Shown piece by piece: positions 1 through 8,537 of a stretch of 64,000 bases of DNA. The first letter of the stretch is position 1; each line of letters opens with the position of its first letter. Both the position numbers and the translations under genes were made by a program. A model generated the notes under the pieces. It was not told where the DNA came from, did no database searches, and worked only from the letters and a program-made list of their open reading frames with translations. The DNA comes from Chitinilyticum litopenaei DSM 21440 (GTDB taxonomy: Bacteria > Pseudomonadota > Gammaproteobacteria > Burkholderiales > Chitinibacteraceae): NCBI RefSeq assembly GCF_000428145.1, contig NZ_ATZJ01000015.1, positions 1 to 64,000 on the forward strand. The letters run 5' to 3'.

Positions 1-117
1 CTCAAGATCGGCGCGGCGGTGATCCGCAACACCCGGCGTATCCGGATCCTGTTTGCCAGCCATCACCCACTGCGTGAGGTGTATCGCCTCGCGGCAGAGG
101 CACTGGCCAGCCCATAG
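1..117 (+). CDS. C-terminal end of an IS1380-like transposase (5' part outside window)
   Basis: Only the last 38 codons are inside the window, ending in TAG. The peptide (RNTRRIRILFASHHPLR followed by EVYRLAAEALASP) resembles the C-terminal tail of IS1380-family DDE transposases, which end with a basic RRxR stretch and an SxxxPLR-like motif. The catalytic domain lies upstream and cannot be checked, so family assignment rests on a short tail. The next genes are housekeeping, so the element appears to sit just outside the rplY-prs block. Confidence 0.55.
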   Translation, partial: LKIGAAVIRNTRRIRILFASHHPLREVYRLAAEALASP

Positions 118-275
118 TCAAAACGAGTGCGGCCCCGACACGTTGACGCTTCGGGGGTAGGGGAAGCTGCGCCCGCAATCTGGAAAGCAGGCCAGTGCCC
201 GCGCTGCAGAGCGGCGATCTGCTATCCGGGAGGAGTTTCTGCTGCTTGAGCCCGCTCAGTGAGCAGGTGGTGAAA

Positions 276-300
276 AATCCGGGCTAGCCACACCCGGATT
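276..300. other. Perfect 8-bp inverted repeat, possible IS end
   Basis: AATCCGGG and CCCGGATT are separated by 9 bases, downstream of the transposase stop. It could be part of the terminal region of the insertion sequence or a simple hairpin terminator. The other IS end is outside the window, so terminal inverted repeats cannot be matched. Bases 118-275 hold no open reading frame I can support. Confidence 0.3.
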
Positions 301-316
301 CCAGGACGTTGCTGCC

Positions 317-348
317 AAAAAAAACCGGCCCTGGGGCCGGTTTTTTTT
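317..348. terminator. Bidirectional rho-independent terminator
   Basis: Eight A, the stem CCGGCC / GGCCGG, and eight T form a symmetric intrinsic terminator. It lies 22 bases past the stop of rplY on the minus strand, and would also stop read-through from the transposase on the plus strand. Confidence 0.9.
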
Positions 349-370
349 GTTTCGCTGCAGCGAATCCCGA

Positions 371-946
371 TCAGGCCTTGGCGCCGTTCAGGATGGCGAC
401 GGCCAGGTCGTTGCCGCGCAGCAGGCTGACCAGCTCGACACCTTCCGGCAGCTTCAGGTCGGACAGGTGGACGGCGGTGTTGCCAACGGCGAGGGCGCCC
501 AGATCCACTTCGACGTAATCCGGGATCTTGGTGGCTACGGCACGGATCTGAACTTCGTTCAGCGCGTGAGCGATGGAACCGCCTTGCAGCTTCACGCCCA
601 GGCAGCTGTCGCCGTTCACGAAGTGCAGCGGCACCTTGATTTCCACCTTGGTGGCGTCGTCAACGCGCTGGAAATCAACGTGCAGCACTTGCTGCTTGAA
701 CGGGTGGTACTGAACCGCGCGCAGCAGAACCTGTTCGGCGGCGCCATCCACGGACAGCTTGATCAGGGCGGTGTGGAACTTCTCGTCTTGCAGGGTGTAG
801 TACATTTCGTTGTGGTCGAGGGACACGGCAACCGCGTCCTTGTTGCCACCGTAAACGACTGCCGGCAGACGGCCAGCCTTGCGCAGGCGGCGGCTCGCTC
901 CGGTACCCTGTGCAGGACGGCTTTGTGCATTGATTTCAAAAGTCAT
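371..946 (-). CDS. rplY: 50S ribosomal protein L25 / general stress protein Ctc
   Basis: 191 aa, the long two-domain (Ctc/TL5) form of L25, which binds 5S rRNA in the large ribosomal subunit. The N-terminal domain starts MTFEINAQSR and contains RKAGRLPAVVYG, typical of L25. The C-terminal part (KVEIKVPLHFVNG, then LPEGVELVSL) is the beta-rich TL5 domain. I chose the ATG at 946, preceded by a CGGAG Shine-Dalgarno, over upstream in-frame codons that add a non-homologous basic leader. It follows prs on the same strand, an order common in proteobacteria. Confidence 0.93.
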   Translation of the reverse strand: MTFEINAQSRPAQGTGASRRLRKAGRLPAVVYGGNKDAVAVSLDHNEMYYTLQDEKFHTALIKLSVDGAAEQVLLRAVQYHPFKQQVLHVDFQRVDDATKVEIKVPLHFVNGDSCLGVKLQGGSIAHALNEVQIRAVATKIPDYVEVDLGALAVGNTAVHLSDLKLPEGVELVSLLRGNDLAVAILNGAKA

Positions 947-1010
947 TTCAAAACTCCGTTTCGTCATGTAAACGCTCGTCCCCCGCGACCAGGGCGACCA
1001 GCGATTCGAG

Positions 1011-1059
1011 GGGTATTCCCCTGAATGCATTTACCCCACTAGGCTACAGGTCAATACCC
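1011..1059. repeat. D49 dyad element, copy 1 (intergenic)
   Basis: GGGTAT and ATACCC stand exactly 49 bp end to end, with inner arms CTGAATGC (element positions 11-18) and GGCTACAG (32-39). It sits between prs and rplY. See the finding on the D49 family. Confidence 0.75.
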
Positions 1060-1085
1060 TGCAGGCTAATGGGGTCGGTATTTCT

Positions 1086-2036
1086 TTAGTCAACGAAGAG
1101 GGTGGAAACCGATTCTTCGTTGTTGATGCGGCGCATCGTCTCGGCCAGCAGGCCCGCGATCGATACCACGCGGATGCGCCCGGTGGCTTGCGCCGCTTCC
1201 GGAACCGGGATGGTATCGGTGACGACCACTTCGTCCAGCTCGGAATTCAGGATGCGCTCGATGGCGGCGCCCGAGAATACCGGGTGGGTGGCGTAGGCCA
1301 GCACGCGCTTGGCGCCGAACTTCTTCAGCGCTTCGGCGGCCTTGCACAGCGTGTTGGCGGTATCGATCATGTCGTCGATGATCACGCAGGTGCGGTCTTT
1401 CACGTCACCGATGATGTGCATGACTTCGGCGACATTGGCCTTCGGGCGGCGCTTGTCGATGATGGCCATGTCGACGTTCAGCTGTTTGGCCATGGCGCGG
1501 GCGCGCAGCACGCCGCCGACGTCCGGGCTGACGACCATCAGGTCGTCGTAGCGCTTTTCGCGGATGTCGGCCAGCAGCACCGGTGTCGCGTAGATATTGT
1601 CGACCGGGATGTCGAAGAAGCCCTGGATCTGGTCGGCGTGCACGTCGACGGTCAGTACGCGGTCAACGCCGGCGACGGTCAGCATGTTGGCGACGACCTT
1701 GGCCGAGATCGGCACGCGCGCCGAGCGCGGGCGGCGATCCTGGCGGGCATAGCCGAAATAGGGAATGGCGGCGGTAATCCGGCCGGCGGAGGCGCGCTTG
1801 AGCGCGTCGACCATCAGCATGATTTCCATCAGGTTGTCATTGGTCGGCACACAGGTCGACTGCAGTACGAACACGTCGCGACCGCGAACGTTTTCCAGCA
1901 GCTCGACGGTGACCTCGCCATCGGAGAAGCGGCCGACGGTGGCGCGCACCAGCGAGATGTCGAGGTGGTTGACTACCTGTTCGGCAAGGCGCGGATTGGC
2001 ATTGCCGGTGAAAACCATGAGGCTGTCGTAAGCCAT
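1086..2036 (-). CDS. prs: Ribose-phosphate pyrophosphokinase
   Basis: 316 aa, the usual length. It makes PRPP from ribose 5-phosphate and ATP in the cytosol, feeding nucleotide, histidine and tryptophan synthesis. Visible motifs: FSDGEVTVELLENVRGRDVF near the N-terminus, GYARQDRR, and the PRPP-binding loop VIIDDMIDTANT near residue 218. The start MAYDSLMVFTGNANP matches the family (the segment that follows binds ATP). It lies downstream of tRNA-Gln and ispE on the same strand, the classic ispE-tRNA-prs-rplY order. Confidence 0.97.
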   Translation of the reverse strand: MAYDSLMVFTGNANPRLAEQVVNHLDISLVRATVGRFSDGEVTVELLENVRGRDVFVLQSTCVPTNDNLMEIMLMVDALKRASAGRITAAIPYFGYARQDRRPRSARVPISAKVVANMLTVAGVDRVLTVDVHADQIQGFFDIPVDNIYATPVLLADIREKRYDDLMVVSPDVGGVLRARAMAKQLNVDMAIIDKRRPKANVAEVMHIIGDVKDRTCVIIDDMIDTANTLCKAAEALKKFGAKRVLAYATHPVFSGAAIERILNSELDEVVVTDTIPVPEAAQATGRIRVVSIAGLLAETMRRINNEESVSTLFVD

Positions 2037-2056
2037 TTTCCAATTCCAGAAACGAG

Positions 2057-2088
2057 AAAAGCGTGTAATTGGTCAATTACACGCTTTT
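2057..2088. terminator. 14-bp perfect hairpin between tRNA-Gln and prs
   Basis: AAAAGCGTGTAATT and AATTACACGCTTTT flank a GGTC loop. On the minus strand it lies 10 bases past the tRNA 3' end and ends in a T-run, so it can act as a terminator or 3' processing hairpin for the tRNA; prs begins 21 bases further on. Whether prs is co-transcribed with ispE/tRNA cannot be settled from sequence. Confidence 0.65.
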
Positions 2089-2097
2089 CTTTATTAG

Positions 2098-2174
2098 TGG
2101 CAGGGGAGGAAGGATTCGAACCCTCGAATGTCGGAATCAAAATCCGATGCCTTAACCAACTTGGCGACTCCCCT
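2098..2174 (-). tRNA. tRNA-Gln (anticodon TTG)
   Basis: A 77-nt cloverleaf with encoded CCA. The acceptor stem is AGGGGAG/CTCCCCT with discriminator G. The anticodon arm TCGGA-TTTTGAT-TCCGA carries TTG, and the T arm has GGTTCGAATCC. It lies between ispE and prs, where tRNA-Gln is found in many beta- and gammaproteobacteria. Confidence 0.96.
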
Positions 2175-2196
2175 AATGAACCTGCTTTTTGATTGC

Positions 2197-3060
2197 TCAA
2201 TCAGCAAACTCATGTAACTGGTGTTGACTCAATGATTTGGCAATAAAGCCTTTCATTTCGTCGGGAAGCTGCGATATTACTTGATTTGCTGCAGCTTGTG
2301 AAGCGAATTTCGCAAACACACAACTTCCTGATCCGGTCATTCTCGCTTCACCAAACTGGCTTAGCCAGTCGAGATGTTTTTGTATTAGCGGGAACTTCCT
2401 GCTCGCCACCGCTTGCAAGTCGTTTTGCGTTGCTGCGTTGTCGAGGACGCGAACTATAAGGGGGGGCGTATTGCGTGTCAAGCCCTCGTCGCAAAAAATT
2501 TCCGGCGTGGGCACATGCACTGGCGGATGCAGCACCACATACCAGCAGTCTTCACTGGCTACAGGCGTCATGATTTCGCCGATGCCTTCGACAAAGGCCG
2601 TTTGCCCGTACAGGAAGAAGGGCACATCGGCACCCAGCGTCACTCCCCAGGCCATCAGGGTCTGGCGAGACAGATTCAGCTCCCACAGCCGGTTGAGCGC
2701 CAGCAGCACGGTGGCCGCGTCCGAGCTGCCGCCACCGACACCGCCCCCCATTGGCAGCTGCTTGCTGATCTGCAGGTCAATGCCGAGCCGGCAGCCGGTT
2801 TTTTGCTGCAGCAGCCTTGCCGCACGGATGCAGAGGTCGGATTCGGGGGCAACACCGGGCAGCGGATTGAGATGCCGCAACTGGCCATCAGCGCGGACGC
2901 GCAGTCTGATGGTGTCGCAGGCATCAATCAGCTGGAATACCGACTGCAGCAGATGATAGCCATCAGGGCGACGGCCGATTACATGCAGAAAGAGATTGAG
3001 TTTGGCCGGAGCCGGGAAGGCGAGAAAGCCGTCCGCATCAAGGGGCGGTTGATAAGGCAT
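2197..3060 (-). CDS. ispE: 4-diphosphocytidyl-2-C-methyl-D-erythritol kinase
   Basis: 287 aa GHMP kinase that phosphorylates CDP-methylerythritol in the non-mevalonate isoprenoid pathway. Motifs: FPAPAKLNLFLHVIGRRPDGYH at the N-terminus, the glycine-rich ATP loop PMGGGVGGGSSDAA, and RMTGSGSCVFA near the C-terminus. I use the ATG at 3060; an in-frame GTG at 3072 would add four residues. The 5' end overlaps lolB by about 23 bases, so the two are translationally linked. Confidence 0.95.
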   Translation of the reverse strand: MPYQPPLDADGFLAFPAPAKLNLFLHVIGRRPDGYHLLQSVFQLIDACDTIRLRVRADGQLRHLNPLPGVAPESDLCIRAARLLQQKTGCRLGIDLQISKQLPMGGGVGGGSSDAATVLLALNRLWELNLSRQTLMAWGVTLGADVPFFLYGQTAFVEGIGEIMTPVASEDCWYVVLHPPVHVPTPEIFCDEGLTRNTPPLIVRVLDNAATQNDLQAVASRKFPLIQKHLDWLSQFGEARMTGSGSCVFAKFASQAAANQVISQLPDEMKGFIAKSLSQHQLHEFAD

Positions 3061-3625
3061 GTTCGGGTTCACTGGCGGTACTGGCTTCGGAAATCACAAT
3101 GCGCAATTGCACTTCGTCGCGCTGCGCATTCAGGCGGAAGGGTTGCTGGCGCTTGCCCAGCGGCCGGTAGTCCTGGCTGACGATGGTCCAGCCGTCCTGG
3201 CTGACGGTCACAATGCCATCCTGCTCATCGCGCCGGGCGCTGGAAAACGGCGCGGCCTCGCCTTGCAGCCACCAGCGCAGGCCGTTGAGCGGCAAATCCA
3301 GGCCGGTCAGCGACAGCAGCAGCGCGCGCGGATCGCTGGCGTATTCCGGCGCTTCACCGCCGCGCTCCAGAATGGCCTCGGCGGCCTGGCCGTCGGGTCG
3401 ATAGCGAATGGTCAGCAAGGCCAGCGTCTGGCCGAGTGGCGAGTCGAGGCTGAGACGGTCTTCATCGGGGGCGGATTGCCAGCTGAACAGGGCCTGCTGG
3501 GCACTGTTACCCTCGCGGATTGACAGGCGGCCGCTCAGCGCATAGCCGGCAGTGGGAGCAGGCGGCAGTTGTGCGCAGGCGCACAGCAGCAGCGCGAGCG
3601 CCGAGACAAGGCAACGCGGCAGCAT
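3038..3625 (-). CDS. lolB: Outer membrane lipoprotein LolB
   Basis: 195 aa. It accepts lipoproteins from periplasmic LolA and inserts them into the outer membrane. The N-terminus MLPRCLVSALALLLCAC is a lipoprotein signal with lipobox L-C-A-C17. The body contains YALSGRLSIREG and FSWQSAPDEDRLSLDSPLGQT, typical of LolB. The TPR gene is 4 bases upstream and ispE overlaps its end: the conserved TPR-lolB-ispE operon. Confidence 0.92.
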   Translation of the reverse strand: MLPRCLVSALALLLCACAQLPPAPTAGYALSGRLSIREGNSAQQALFSWQSAPDEDRLSLDSPLGQTLALLTIRYRPDGQAAEAILERGGEAPEYASDPRALLLSLTGLDLPLNGLRWWLQGEAAPFSSARRDEQDGIVTVSQDGWTIVSQDYRPLGKRQQPFRLNAQRDEVQLRIVISEASTASEPEHALSTAP

Positions 3626-3628
3626 GAA

Positions 3629-5356
3629 TCAGAAGCCCAGCAGCTGGCGGACTTTGCCAAGCTCGGGGTGATCGGCCTCCATCGCCGCGACGGCATCGAC
3701 AATCTTGCGTGCTTCGGTGCTTCTGCCCAGCTTGGCCAGTGCCTGCGCCAGGTGCAGGCCGATTTCCGGGTCCGGCATGGCCTGCCAGGCCCGTTGCAGC
3801 AGCTGTTCGGCTTCCGGGTAGCGCTCCTGCTTGAAGCGCAACCAGCCCATGCTGTCCAGATAGGCGGGGTTGTCGGCCTCCTGGGCCAGCGCCGATTCCA
3901 GCAGCGCCTGGGCTTCGGCGAAGCGCTCGGTGCGGTTGGTCAGCAGGTAGCCCAGCGCATTCTGCCCGGGCGCATTGTCGGGGCTCAGCTCCAGATTCTT
4001 GCGCAGGTCGCGTTCTGCGGCGGCATGGTCGCCCAGTTCGTCCAGATAGATGGAGCGGTCATAGTACAGGTCGGCGCTGGCGGGGAATTTGACGATGGCC
4101 TCGTTCAGAACGGCGCGGGCGCGTTCCGGCTGTTTCAGCTCACGCCAGACCAGTGCGGTCATTTGTGCCTTGCTGATCTGCTCGTCGCTGCTGCGCTCGG
4201 GCAGCCGGTCCAGCGCCTGCATGGCGCCGGCCTCGTCGCCCAGCCGGGCCAGCAGGCGCGGGATGCGCATTTGCACCCGTGCGGCAATATCGGCTGCAGT
4301 GATTTGCTGATACCACCCCAGGGCATCCTTCCAGAGCCGTTTCTCTTCGCTGATTCCGCCCAGATACTGGTAGAAAATATCCGGCTCGCCGGGCTTCAGT
4401 CCCAGGGCGCGCTCAAGCAGCTGCTGCGCTTCGTCCAGCTTGCGCAGCTCCATGGCGGTAACGGCCTGGCCGACCAGCGCTTCCAGATTATCCGGTTGCA
4501 AGCGGACGATCTGCTGGTAGGCGGTGTAGGCCTCCCCGATTTGATTTTGCTCGGCGAGCAGGCGGGCTTGCGCCAATTGCAGGCTGATCGAGGCCGGGTT
4601 GGCCTTGCTTGCACCACTCAGAAAGGCAAGACTGGCCTGCGGGTCCTTGCCCGCCAGTAATTGCGCCTTGTACAGCATGGCCGGTTCCCATTGCGGGCGC
4701 AGTGCGAGTGCCTTGTCCAGCTCCGCCAGGGCTTCGGTGCTCTGGCTGCTGTTGCTGAGCGCCACGGCCACTGCAAAATGGGCTTCGGCTTGCTGCGGGT
4801 AGCGCTCGGCCAGGTGCTGCGTGACGCGCAGGATCGCGGCGCGATCAGCGCCCTTGTTCCAGAGCTGGTGCAGTTGCATGAAAAAGGTGGTGACTTCATC
4901 CGGGCTCTGGATCATCAGGGCGTGCAGGTGCGGCGTGATGTCATCAATGCGGTTGGCGCGCAGCAAGAGGCCAATCATGATCTGTCGCGCCTGTTTGGAA
5001 TCGGGCGCGGCGGCAATCCAGCGTTCGGCGCAGTCGACGGCGATTTGCAACTGGCCGCTGCTGATGGCCAGTTCGGTGGCGTGCCGGGCAATGCGCGGAT
5101 CCTTGGTGCGCTTGGCCAGCTCCTGCCAGAGCTGGGCTGCGAGCACGCCGTTGCCGCGCTGGGCGGCGATGTCTCCGAGCAGGGCAATCTGCACCAGCTC
5201 CGGGGTCAGCGCCTGGACGGGCAGTGGGGTGCCCGGGCTGTCCTGTCCGGCCTCGTCTGCGGCTTCAGCCTGAGCGGCATCGGGCGCAGCCTGTGGCGCG
5301 CCGGAAACCAGGAGCATGCCCAGGGCAATGGAAGTCAGCAATCGCAAGCGGGCCAT
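3629..5356 (-). CDS. Secreted tetratricopeptide repeat protein upstream of lolB
   Basis: 575 aa. The ATG at 5356 gives a clean signal peptide (MARLRLLTSIALGMLLVSGAPQAA); an upstream in-frame ATG would run into mutM sequence and hide it. The mature part is almost entirely TPR helices, with repeats such as YYDRSIYLDELGDHAAAERD and YLDSMGWLRFKQERYPEAE. It belongs to the TPR proteins encoded beside lolB in betaproteobacteria. A periplasmic scaffold role is inferred; no enzymatic motif is visible. It is first gene of the TPR-lolB-ispE operon, divergent from mutM. Confidence 0.85.
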   Translation of the reverse strand: MARLRLLTSIALGMLLVSGAPQAAPDAAQAEAADEAGQDSPGTPLPVQALTPELVQIALLGDIAAQRGNGVLAAQLWQELAKRTKDPRIARHATELAISSGQLQIAVDCAERWIAAAPDSKQARQIMIGLLLRANRIDDITPHLHALMIQSPDEVTTFFMQLHQLWNKGADRAAILRVTQHLAERYPQQAEAHFAVAVALSNSSQSTEALAELDKALALRPQWEPAMLYKAQLLAGKDPQASLAFLSGASKANPASISLQLAQARLLAEQNQIGEAYTAYQQIVRLQPDNLEALVGQAVTAMELRKLDEAQQLLERALGLKPGEPDIFYQYLGGISEEKRLWKDALGWYQQITAADIAARVQMRIPRLLARLGDEAGAMQALDRLPERSSDEQISKAQMTALVWRELKQPERARAVLNEAIVKFPASADLYYDRSIYLDELGDHAAAERDLRKNLELSPDNAPGQNALGYLLTNRTERFAEAQALLESALAQEADNPAYLDSMGWLRFKQERYPEAEQLLQRAWQAMPDPEIGLHLAQALAKLGRSTEARKIVDAVAAMEADHPELGKVRQLLGF

Positions 5357-5466
5357 AGAATGATCTATCCGGGCAGGAGGAAATGACGATATTAGGTAAA
5401 CTGGCCGCATTAGTCCAAGCCTTGCCTGTGTTTTCGAGTCCGCCAAGCGCGGAGGAGTTCCTGATC

Positions 5467-6288
5467 GTGCCCGAATTGCCCGAAGTCGAGACGACGCGCC
5501 GTGGTGTCACGGCCTATCTGAGCGGCGTGCGCGTCACCGAATTGCTGGTGCGCAATGCCCGCCTGCGCTGGCCGGTGCCGGCCGATCTCGCTCAGCGCAT
5601 CCAGGGGCGCGTGATCGAGCGGGTCAGTCGCCGCGCCAAATACCTGCTGCTGCATTTTGATGACGGCGCGCTCATCATCCATCTGGGGATGTCCGGCAGC
5701 CTGCGCGCCCTGACCCAGCCTTTCCCGCCCGAAAAGCACGATCATATCGATCTGCTGCTCGCCTCCGGAGTGCGCCTGCGTTACCGCGATCCGCGCCGCT
5801 TTGGCGCCTGGCTCTGGGCCGAGGGTGATCCGCAGGCGCACCCGCTGCTGGCTGCGCTGGGCCCCGAGCCGCTGTCGGCCGAGTTTGACGCCAGCGTGCT
5901 GGCGCGCCATGCCGCGGGGCGGCAGTTGCCGGTCAAGAGCCTGATCATGGACAACCATGTGGTGGTCGGTGTCGGCAACATTTATGCCAGCGAATCGCTG
6001 TTTCGCGCCGGCATCCATCCCCTGCGCCCTGCTGGCAGCCTGAGCGCCACCGAGTGCGAGCGGCTTGCCGCCGAGATCCGCGCAACGCTGGCCGAGGCCA
6101 TCGAGGCTGGCGGCAGCACCCTGCGCGATTATGTCGATACCGACGGCAAGGCCGGCTATTTCATGCTGAATTGCTTTGTTTATGGTCGTGAAGGGGACGC
6201 TTGCCGGGTTTGCGGCACGGCCATCCAGAATCTGCGCATCGGCCAGCGTGCCAGTTGCTTCTGCCCGGCTTGCCAGCCACGCGGGTGA
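5467..6288 (+). CDS. mutM: Formamidopyrimidine-DNA glycosylase (Fpg)
   Basis: 273 aa bifunctional glycosylase/AP lyase that removes 8-oxoguanine. The start is a GTG preceded by GGAGGAG; this places Pro2 and Glu3 (PELPEVETTRRG), the catalytic N-terminus, directly after the initiator. An in-frame ATG 84 bases upstream would bury the catalytic proline and is rejected. H2TH sequence (VGVGNIYASE) and a C-terminal zinc finger (CRVCGTAIQNLRIGQRAS, then CPAC) are present. Confidence 0.96.
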   Translation: MPELPEVETTRRGVTAYLSGVRVTELLVRNARLRWPVPADLAQRIQGRVIERVSRRAKYLLLHFDDGALIIHLGMSGSLRALTQPFPPEKHDHIDLLLASGVRLRYRDPRRFGAWLWAEGDPQAHPLLAALGPEPLSAEFDASVLARHAAGRQLPVKSLIMDNHVVVGVGNIYASESLFRAGIHPLRPAGSLSATECERLAAEIRATLAEAIEAGGSTLRDYVDTDGKAGYFMLNCFVYGREGDACRVCGTAIQNLRIGQRASCFCPACQPRG

Positions 6289-6401
6289 CGCAGAGCAGAC
6301 AAATCCCCCGAGGCGGATGCAATCAAGGTTGCCGCTTTGCGGATTAGCACGCAAAATCAAGCACAATAGACCAAATACACATTACAGGGCCGGGGGTGAC
6401 A

Positions 6402-8408
6402 ATGAGCACCGAATACCTTCATCAGGACAGCATTGCCGCCAACGATTACATGGTGGCCGATTTCCAGGCCTACAGTGCCTGGCGTTCGCATCTGACGCAG
6501 CAAATCGCGCAACTGCAGCGCTGGCTTGCCGAGCAGGATCTGAATGACGCGCAGACCGATCTGCGCATCAAGGCGCTGACCGAAAAACTGCGCGAAGACA
6601 AACTCAATATCGCCTTTGTCGCGGAGTTTTCGCGCGGCAAGTCCGAGCTGATCAACGCCATCTTCTTTGCGCACTACGGCCAGCGCATCCTGCCGTCGTC
6701 GGCGGGGCGCACCACCATGTGTCCGACCGAGTTGCTGTACGACGCCGACAAGGTGCCCTCTATCCAGCTGCTGCCGATTGAAACCCGCGCCGGCAATGTC
6801 ACCACTCAGGAATACCGGCGTTATCAGGACGAATGGAAGACCATCGAGCTGGATCTCGACAGCCCCGAAGCGCTGCTTGAAGCCTTCCGCGAGATCGGCG
6901 CCACCTGCCGGGTCAGTGTCGACACCGCCAAGCAATACGGCCTGTTTGATGAAAACGATCCGGATCAGGCGGTTACCGTAGATCAGGAAGGCAAGGTCGA
7001 AATTCCGTGCTGGCGCCATGCGGTGATCAATTTTCCGCACCCGCTGCTTGAGCAGGGCCTGGTGATTCTCGATACGCCGGGGCTCAACGCCATCGGTACC
7101 GAGCCGGAACTGACGCTGAACCTGCTGCCCAATGCCCATGCCATCCTGTTCATCCTGGCTGCCGATACCGGCGTGACCAAGAGCGACATCGATGTCTGGC
7201 GCAACCACATCGCGCGCAGCCAGGGCAATCGCCGCGGCCGTCTTGTCGTACTCAACAAAATCGATGGTCTGTGGGATCCGCTGAAAACCGAGGCGCAGGT
7301 CCAGGCCGAAATCGACAAGCAGATCCGCACCACATCGGAACTGCTGAATGTCACGCCGCAGCAGGTCTTCCCGGTGTCCGCGCAAAAGGCGCTGGTCGCC
7401 AAGGTGCAGGACGACGACGCGCTGCTGGTCAAGAGCCAGCTCTCGCGGCTGGAGCGTGCGCTCTCCGACGACCTCCTGCCCGGCAAGCAGGACATCGTGC
7501 GCGATGCGACCCAGGGCGAGGTCGAGGACATCGTGCTGGCCATCCGCTCGATCCTGAACACCCGCCAGGAAGGCGTGAACGAGCAGCTGGCCGAGCTGAC
7601 CGGCCTGCGCGGCAAGAACCAGGACGTCATCCTGCAGATGATGGACAAGGTGCAGGAAGACAAGAAACACTTCGAGCAGGGTCTGGTGCGCTTTCAGGCG
7701 CTGCGCAGCGTGTTCAGCCAGCAGACCAACAAGCTGTATTCGCTGCTGGGCAAGGATGCGCTGAAGAACGAGATCACCCGCATCCGCACGCAGATGGAGC
7801 GCAGCATGTTCTCGTTCGGCGAGGGCGGCCTGCGCAATACCATGGACCGCTTCTTCCTCGACGTGAATGCCTCGATCACCAAGTCGGCCGAGCAGGTTGC
7901 CGAAATCCAGGCGATGATGGCCGCGATGTACAAGAAGTTCAGCGAGGAGCACGGTCTGGGCCAGGTGACGCCGCCGCCGTTCTCCACGCTCAAGTACCAC
8001 AAGGAGCTGGCGCGGCTGGAGCGCTCGTTCCGCGAGCACTTCAACACGGTCGGCAATATCCTGACCACCAGCCAGGGTCGCCTGACGCGCAAGTTCTTCG
8101 AAACCATCGCCAGCCGCGTGATCTATGTATTCGACGTCGCCAACCGCGATGTGGAAAACTGGCTGAAGGCCGTGATGGCGCCGATGGAAACGCAGGTGCG
8201 CGAGCACCAGCTGCAGCTGCGCCGCCGTCTGGAAAGCATCAAGCGCATCCACAAGGCGACCGACACGCTCGAAGACCGCATCAAGGAGCTCAACGAATTC
8301 AGCGCCCAGCTGCAGGATCAGCTGCACAGCATCGACGCCCAGCTGCGCGGCATCTATGCCACGCTGAATTCCGAAATCCGCGATTTCGCCCAGGCGCAGG
8401 CGGCCTGA
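6402..8408 (+). CDS. Dynamin-like large GTPase
   Basis: 668 aa. The GTPase domain has a P-loop EFSRGKSELINA (the first Gly of GxxxxGKS is Ala), switch TTMCPTELLYD, G3 DTPGLNAIG and G4 NKID. A long helical region follows (coiled stretches around residues 380-480 and 580-665) with no clear transmembrane helix. Bacterial dynamins bind or remodel membranes; target and partner here are unknown. The start ATGAGC follows a GGGGG stretch. It appears monocistronic, ended by a strong hairpin before cutC. Confidence 0.8.
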   Translation: MSTEYLHQDSIAANDYMVADFQAYSAWRSHLTQQIAQLQRWLAEQDLNDAQTDLRIKALTEKLREDKLNIAFVAEFSRGKSELINAIFFAHYGQRILPSSAGRTTMCPTELLYDADKVPSIQLLPIETRAGNVTTQEYRRYQDEWKTIELDLDSPEALLEAFREIGATCRVSVDTAKQYGLFDENDPDQAVTVDQEGKVEIPCWRHAVINFPHPLLEQGLVILDTPGLNAIGTEPELTLNLLPNAHAILFILAADTGVTKSDIDVWRNHIARSQGNRRGRLVVLNKIDGLWDPLKTEAQVQAEIDKQIRTTSELLNVTPQQVFPVSAQKALVAKVQDDDALLVKSQLSRLERALSDDLLPGKQDIVRDATQGEVEDIVLAIRSILNTRQEGVNEQLAELTGLRGKNQDVILQMMDKVQEDKKHFEQGLVRFQALRSVFSQQTNKLYSLLGKDALKNEITRIRTQMERSMFSFGEGGLRNTMDRFFLDVNASITKSAEQVAEIQAMMAAMYKKFSEEHGLGQVTPPPFSTLKYHKELARLERSFREHFNTVGNILTTSQGRLTRKFFETIASRVIYVFDVANRDVENWLKAVMAPMETQVREHQLQLRRRLESIKRIHKATDTLEDRIKELNEFSAQLQDQLHSIDAQLRGIYATLNSEIRDFAQAQAA

Positions 8409-8440
8409 CGCCGAGGCGCTGTCACAAACCGCCTGACCGC

Positions 8441-8469
8441 CACAACGCCGCGCCCAGCGCGGCGTTGTG
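8441..8469. terminator. Strong hairpin between the dynamin gene and cutC
   Basis: A 12-bp perfect stem, CACAACGCCGCG / CGCGGCGTTGTG, with a 5-base loop and a weak T-tract (ATTTC) after it. A likely terminator for the GTPase gene. Confidence 0.7.
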
Positions 8470-8537
8470 CATTTCTGCCGCTGGGTTTGCCGGCGCGACG
8501 GCGTTACCATGGGCATTCATCGCAAGCGGAGAGACTC

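Noticed and set aside
5383..5466. An upstream ATG for mutM
   Set aside because: It would place 28 residues before the catalytic Pro-Glu; the GTG with GGAGGAG is the functional start.
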